This document shows positions 12,673-15,732 of a stretch of 15,732 nt of DNA, one piece after another. The translations under genes were made by a program, and so were the position numbers. Under the pieces are notes generated by a model. The model saw only the letters and a program-made list of their open reading frames with translations, was not told the origin of the DNA and did no database searches. Source of the stretch: Candidatus Auribacterota bacterium (GTDB lineage: Bacteria; Auribacterota; JAFGBW01); assembly GCA_016932965.1 (NCBI GenBank), contig JAFGBW010000260.1, forward strand, positions 1-15,732, written 5' to 3'. How positions within the stretch are numbered: the first letter of the stretch is position 1; the number at the start of each line of letters is the position of its first letter.

Positions 12673-15198
12673 TTATTGCGCTGCTTCCTTCATGAGCAGG
12701 CTGCCTTTTTGCTCCTGACTCAGAATGTTGCCCGGAATCAATTCAAGGTACTTCTTATAGGCCTCAAAAGCCTCTTTTTTCAATCCGGCATTACGGTAAA
12801 TCTGGTGCATCAATTTATAACCAGGCAATGCGAAATATTCCGGATCCAAGATGATGGCTTTTGTCAGGTTCTCCACGGCTAAATCATATTGGTACTTTTC
12901 AGAATAAATCTTTCCCCGCTCAAAATAGGCATCCGCGTAACGGGATTTTTTTTCAATGGCCATTGTGAATTCCGGGATCGAAAGATCTTTTTTACCGGTC
13001 CGGACGTACGCCGCACCTCGTTCATAATAGATAAGCGGATTGTCCGGATCCATCTCCAGGGCCTTGTTAAAATCAAGGAAAGCACGCTCCTCGTCTCCCT
13101 TCCTTGAATAAGCACTTCCGCGCCAAAGATAGGTTTTGACAAGAGCGGGATTGATCAAAAGCGCCTGGTCCCATTCCGTTATGGCCTGATCCAATTCGTT
13201 GGAACGATATTTCTGAACGCCCCTTTTGAAATGGGAATGAGATTTCAGGACGATTTTAATCAGACTGATGAATCTATCTTTTACTTTCGAATAATCCGCT
13301 GCATTCTTGGGAGCCAAATTCAAATAAGCATGATAAGCCTTGCAGGCTCTCTCCAGTTTTCCGGCTTTATCACTGGATATGCCGTACCAGTACCACGCCT
13401 CCCAATACTTCGGGTCTATCTCAACAGCCTTCATGAAATCACGCAGAGCCTCCTGATGCTTCCCGGAGCTGATTTTCTCCCTTCCCCGGATATAAAATAA
13501 CTCCGGATAGGGTTTAACCATGAATTCGATCTTCTGTGAAACACCCAGTGACAAGTTAACATTCTGGGGAAGCGCTGTTATGACTTTATAGCCCTCAATT
13601 CTGATCTGGACTTGATAAACCTGAGAATGCAGGTTTTCCTCAATCCACGGAAAGTCCACTTCTCTCCATTCCATAGAACCGATCTTGATTTCCCCTTTCT
13701 TAGGCAGCTTGCACCAGCCGCCTTCTTCGTTTTTGAGTTCAAACAACAGATGACATGAAACAGGAGACAGTTTAAGCGGTTGGACGGTTCTTATCTTATT
13801 CCCTTCGACCTCGATTTCAATATTCAAAGGGAAGTAATCCTTTTTCCTTATCTCCAATGAAACAATTCCCGGAAGAAAAGGGCCGAAAACACTGGGGGTA
13901 CTGCCTAGCAGTTGTCCGCAATACCAGATTTCTGCATCGGAGGGCTGGGTCTGTATCCGAAGCTTTCCTGTGCTGGCAAACGGCAAGGAAAAGTCATAAT
14001 CATATTTTCCGATTCTTTTATCCAGTTTTGGAGGAAGGGGCAATCTCGTTCTTTGCTGAGATGCCGTATGGGTTCGGTCGTCAGAGGGATAATAATACTT
14101 GGAAAAAAAAGATTCTGAATAAAAAGAAATCCATCCGCAGGAAATACCCATGAAAACCAATAGAAATGACCGGATCCAGGGCAGTCCCTGTTTTGCTTTT
14201 TCTTCGGACTGGGGAGGGTGATAAGGTTTGATTTTTGTTTTTGCTTTGACCTTTTCAATTTCCCGTTTCAAGTCCAGGACAGAAAGGAACCGGTTTTCCG
14301 GAAGCTTTTGAAGGCATTTCATGATGATTTTTTCCAGCTCCCTTGATATATGAGTATTGTATGTTTTGATCGGAGTAGGATCATCATGAATATGCTTATG
14401 AATGATCCCCCAGGGAGTGGAGGCCTCGAACGGCAGCCGGTTTGTGAGCATCTGATACAAGATGACCCCCAAAGAATACAAATCGCTCCCAGGGCCTATG
14501 CGGCTGGAATCCCCTTTGGCCTGTTCGGGAGAAATGTAATGGGGCGTTCCGAGCGTAATGCCGGTGGAACTGACGCTCAGCTGATCCGCATCCGGAATAT
14601 CAATGGCTTTTGCCAGTCCGAAATCCAGTATCTTCACGATATTCTGATGACTAAGAGCCACGACAAAAATATTGTCTGTTTTCAAGTCCCTGTGGATGAT
14701 GCCTTTGTTGTGGGCATACTGGATTCCATCGCAAATCTGCATGGATAATTCAAAAAATTTATCCAGAGGAATGACCCCGCTATCATTCAATATCTGTTTG
14801 AGGGACTTTCCTTCCACAAAGTCCATCACAAAATAATGTTTTCCGTCATCGGTCTCAGAAAAATCAAAGACATTAACGATATTGGGATGCTGAAGCATGG
14901 ACTGGAGCTTCACTTCCCTTTTAAAACGCTGAATCGTATTGAAATCTTCAACGGCAGAATGAATGATTTTAACTGCGACGATTTTCCCGGTACTCAGCTG
15001 TTTTGCTCTATAAACAACGCCCATTCCTCCTTCACCGATTTTCTGAATGATCTCATACCGCTGATTGAAGATATTGCCTTCCAGTGAATCACTTGAACGG
15101 ATGGCCAGCCGGATTCCATCAAACGGACAAAATTTGACATCTTCCGAAAATTCACGATGGCATAGGGGACAAAAGGGTTTGATCGGAGTATTATTCAA
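12673..15198 (-). CDS. membrane Ser/Thr protein kinase with zinc ribbon, PEGA and TPR domains
   Basis: 841 residues. Domains in order: a zinc-ribbon-like N-terminus with C10, C13 and C24 in the CPLC...FCPFDG pattern; a Hanks-type kinase at residues 48-315, with glycine loop GEGGMG (55-60), K77, E95, HRDLKTDN (D171, N176), DFG (192-194) and GTPHYISPE. A transmembrane helix follows at about 343-361. A PEGA-like domain at about 410-476 (GKLRIQTQPSDAEIWYCGQLLG) and TPR repeats from about 563 to 830 complete it. The catalytic set is complete, so an active kinase is expected, with PEGA and TPRs outside the cytoplasm sensing or scaffolding. The start is TTG at 15198, overlapping the stop of the upstream FN3 gene as TTGA, with AGGAG about 13 nt upstream (long spacing). 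The substrate is unknown. Confidence 0.93.
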   Translation of the reverse strand: MNNTPIKPFCPLCHREFSEDVKFCPFDGIRLAIRSSDSLEGNIFNQRYEIIQKIGEGGMGVVYRAKQLSTGKIVAVKIIHSAVEDFNTIQRFKREVKLQSMLQHPNIVNVFDFSETDDGKHYFVMDFVEGKSLKQILNDSGVIPLDKFFELSMQICDGIQYAHNKGIIHRDLKTDNIFVVALSHQNIVKILDFGLAKAIDIPDADQLSVSSTGITLGTPHYISPEQAKGDSSRIGPGSDLYSLGVILYQMLTNRLPFEASTPWGIIHKHIHDDPTPIKTYNTHISRELEKIIMKCLQKLPENRFLSVLDLKREIEKVKAKTKIKPYHPPQSEEKAKQGLPWIRSFLLVFMGISCGWISFYSESFFSKYYYPSDDRTHTASQQRTRLPLPPKLDKRIGKYDYDFSLPFASTGKLRIQTQPSDAEIWYCGQLLGSTPSVFGPFLPGIVSLEIRKKDYFPLNIEIEVEGNKIRTVQPLKLSPVSCHLLFELKNEEGGWCKLPKKGEIKIGSMEWREVDFPWIEENLHSQVYQVQIRIEGYKVITALPQNVNLSLGVSQKIEFMVKPYPELFYIRGREKISSGKHQEALRDFMKAVEIDPKYWEAWYWYGISSDKAGKLERACKAYHAYLNLAPKNAADYSKVKDRFISLIKIVLKSHSHFKRGVQKYRSNELDQAITEWDQALLINPALVKTYLWRGSAYSRKGDEERAFLDFNKALEMDPDNPLIYYERGAAYVRTGKKDLSIPEFTMAIEKKSRYADAYFERGKIYSEKYQYDLAVENLTKAIILDPEYFALPGYKLMHQIYRNAGLKKEAFEAYKKYLELIPGNILSQEQKGSLLMKEAAQ

Positions 15199-15732
15199 GC
15201 GTTCTCGTTTACTCCTGCATTGATCACGTTCTCAGTTGCTTCCGCATCGGGTTCGACTACTTTTTTTTCTCCGGGAATCTCTTTTTTAGCGGAGGAATTA
15301 GGCGAAGCAGGTGTGATCTCCGTCATGATCGCATTGGCGGAAATGGGGGTAACAGATAAAATTTCAGACCATCTCCCATCCACTCCAGCCAGATTCACCG
15401 CCTGAATGCGATACGAATACGTTTGCTTCGAAGTGGTTCCTTCATGGGCGTAGATATAGGAATTCTGAACAGGAATGGCCGAAACAACAGCCAGTTTCTT
15501 AAAACGGTTTGTATTTCCTTTTGCATAATCGATCTGATATTCTTTGATATCTGTTTCAGGATTTGCAGGCCAGCTCAGCTCTATGATGGAGCCATTCCCA
15601 TTCCATTGACAGGTAAGTCCTGTAGGAGCAACCGGAACCGGTTTGGTTTTTACCGTAACAATCTCAGACGCTTCTGAGATAAGTCCGGCTGAATTGATAC
15701 AATAAATTTTATATTGATACTCCTGATCATCC
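15195..15732 (-). CDS. fibronectin type III repeat protein, C-terminal part (runs off the right edge)
   Basis: An open frame of 178 codons from the window edge to the TGA at 15195. The first 30 residues are the end of one FN3 domain (YQYKIYCINSAGLIS). A full FN3 domain follows: VPVAPTGL, then IELSWPANPETDIKEYQIDY, YSYRIQAVNLAG and WSEILSVTP, with the conserved Trp, Tyr and Ala-x-Asn-x-x-Gly positions in place. The last 50 residues are low-complexity and charged, ending NENA. The true start lies beyond the window; the ATG-like positions within it are internal. FN3 repeats usually occur in exported or surface proteins binding polysaccharide or protein. The 4-nt overlap with the kinase start implies translational coupling, so the two products probably act together. 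Confidence 0.88.
   Translation of the reverse strand, partial: DDQEYQYKIYCINSAGLISEASEIVTVKTKPVPVAPTGLTCQWNGNGSIIELSWPANPETDIKEYQIDYAKGNTNRFKKLAVVSAIPVQNSYIYAHEGTTSKQTYSYRIQAVNLAGVDGRWSEILSVTPISANAIMTEITPASPNSSAKKEIPGEKKVVEPDAEATENVINAGVNENA

Overview
The window looks like a stretch of chromosome from a free-living, probably anaerobic or sediment/groundwater Gram-negative-type bacterium. It encodes a lipoprotein, a pilin-like membrane protein, dTDP-sugar synthesis and a membrane-anchored Ser/Thr kinase carrying a zinc ribbon, a PEGA domain and TPRs. Base composition is moderate and gene density high. Hairpin-rich spacers and the kinase architecture would fit the PVC/Omnitrophota neighbourhood, but no marker gene settles the phylum, so this placement is a guess.

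Region 1 (about 1-3250) is an accessory, AT-richer island beside a tRNA-Ser(GCU) gene. It holds a DUF4268-type PD-(D/E)XK-like nuclease gene and a small XRE regulator (both minus strand), and a divergently transcribed serine recombinase (plus strand). A decayed, inverted fragment of a second recombinase lies at the left edge. The recombinase frame does not stop at the end of the recognisable protein. It runs through an intrinsic-terminator-like hairpin, a GC-rich patch of small palindromes and into the tRNA in antisense. A 16-bp copy of the tRNA 3' end lies about 120 bp outside the tRNA and may mark an attachment site.

Region 2 (about 3450-6460, plus strand) is a tightly packed run: a HisN/SuhB-family phosphatase, a PilX/GspK-like single-span protein (ATGA overlap), a lipoprotein of unknown function and a secreted alpha/beta hydrolase. 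It ends at a convergent hairpin.

Region 3 (6516-8580, minus strand) has a zf-TFIIB/poly-acidic protein, tRNA-His(GUG), tRNA-Lys(CUU) and nadC. nadC begins about 25 nt after tRNA-Lys, with no terminator visible between them.

Region 4 (8581-10213) has rmlA on the plus strand with a plausible sigma70-type promoter and a roughly 150-nt leader. After it comes a 466-nt spacer carrying five consecutive long hairpins, most with 3-nt loops, up to the convergent aconitase gene.

Region 5 (10214-15732, minus strand) has a mitochondrial-type aconitase, then the kinase. The kinase's TTG start overlaps the stop codon of an incomplete fibronectin type III protein that runs off the right edge.

The best candidate for something new is the nuclease-like/XRE/recombinase module, with its decayed sister recombinase and tRNA-derived repeat. 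The hairpin array at 9760-10209 comes second.
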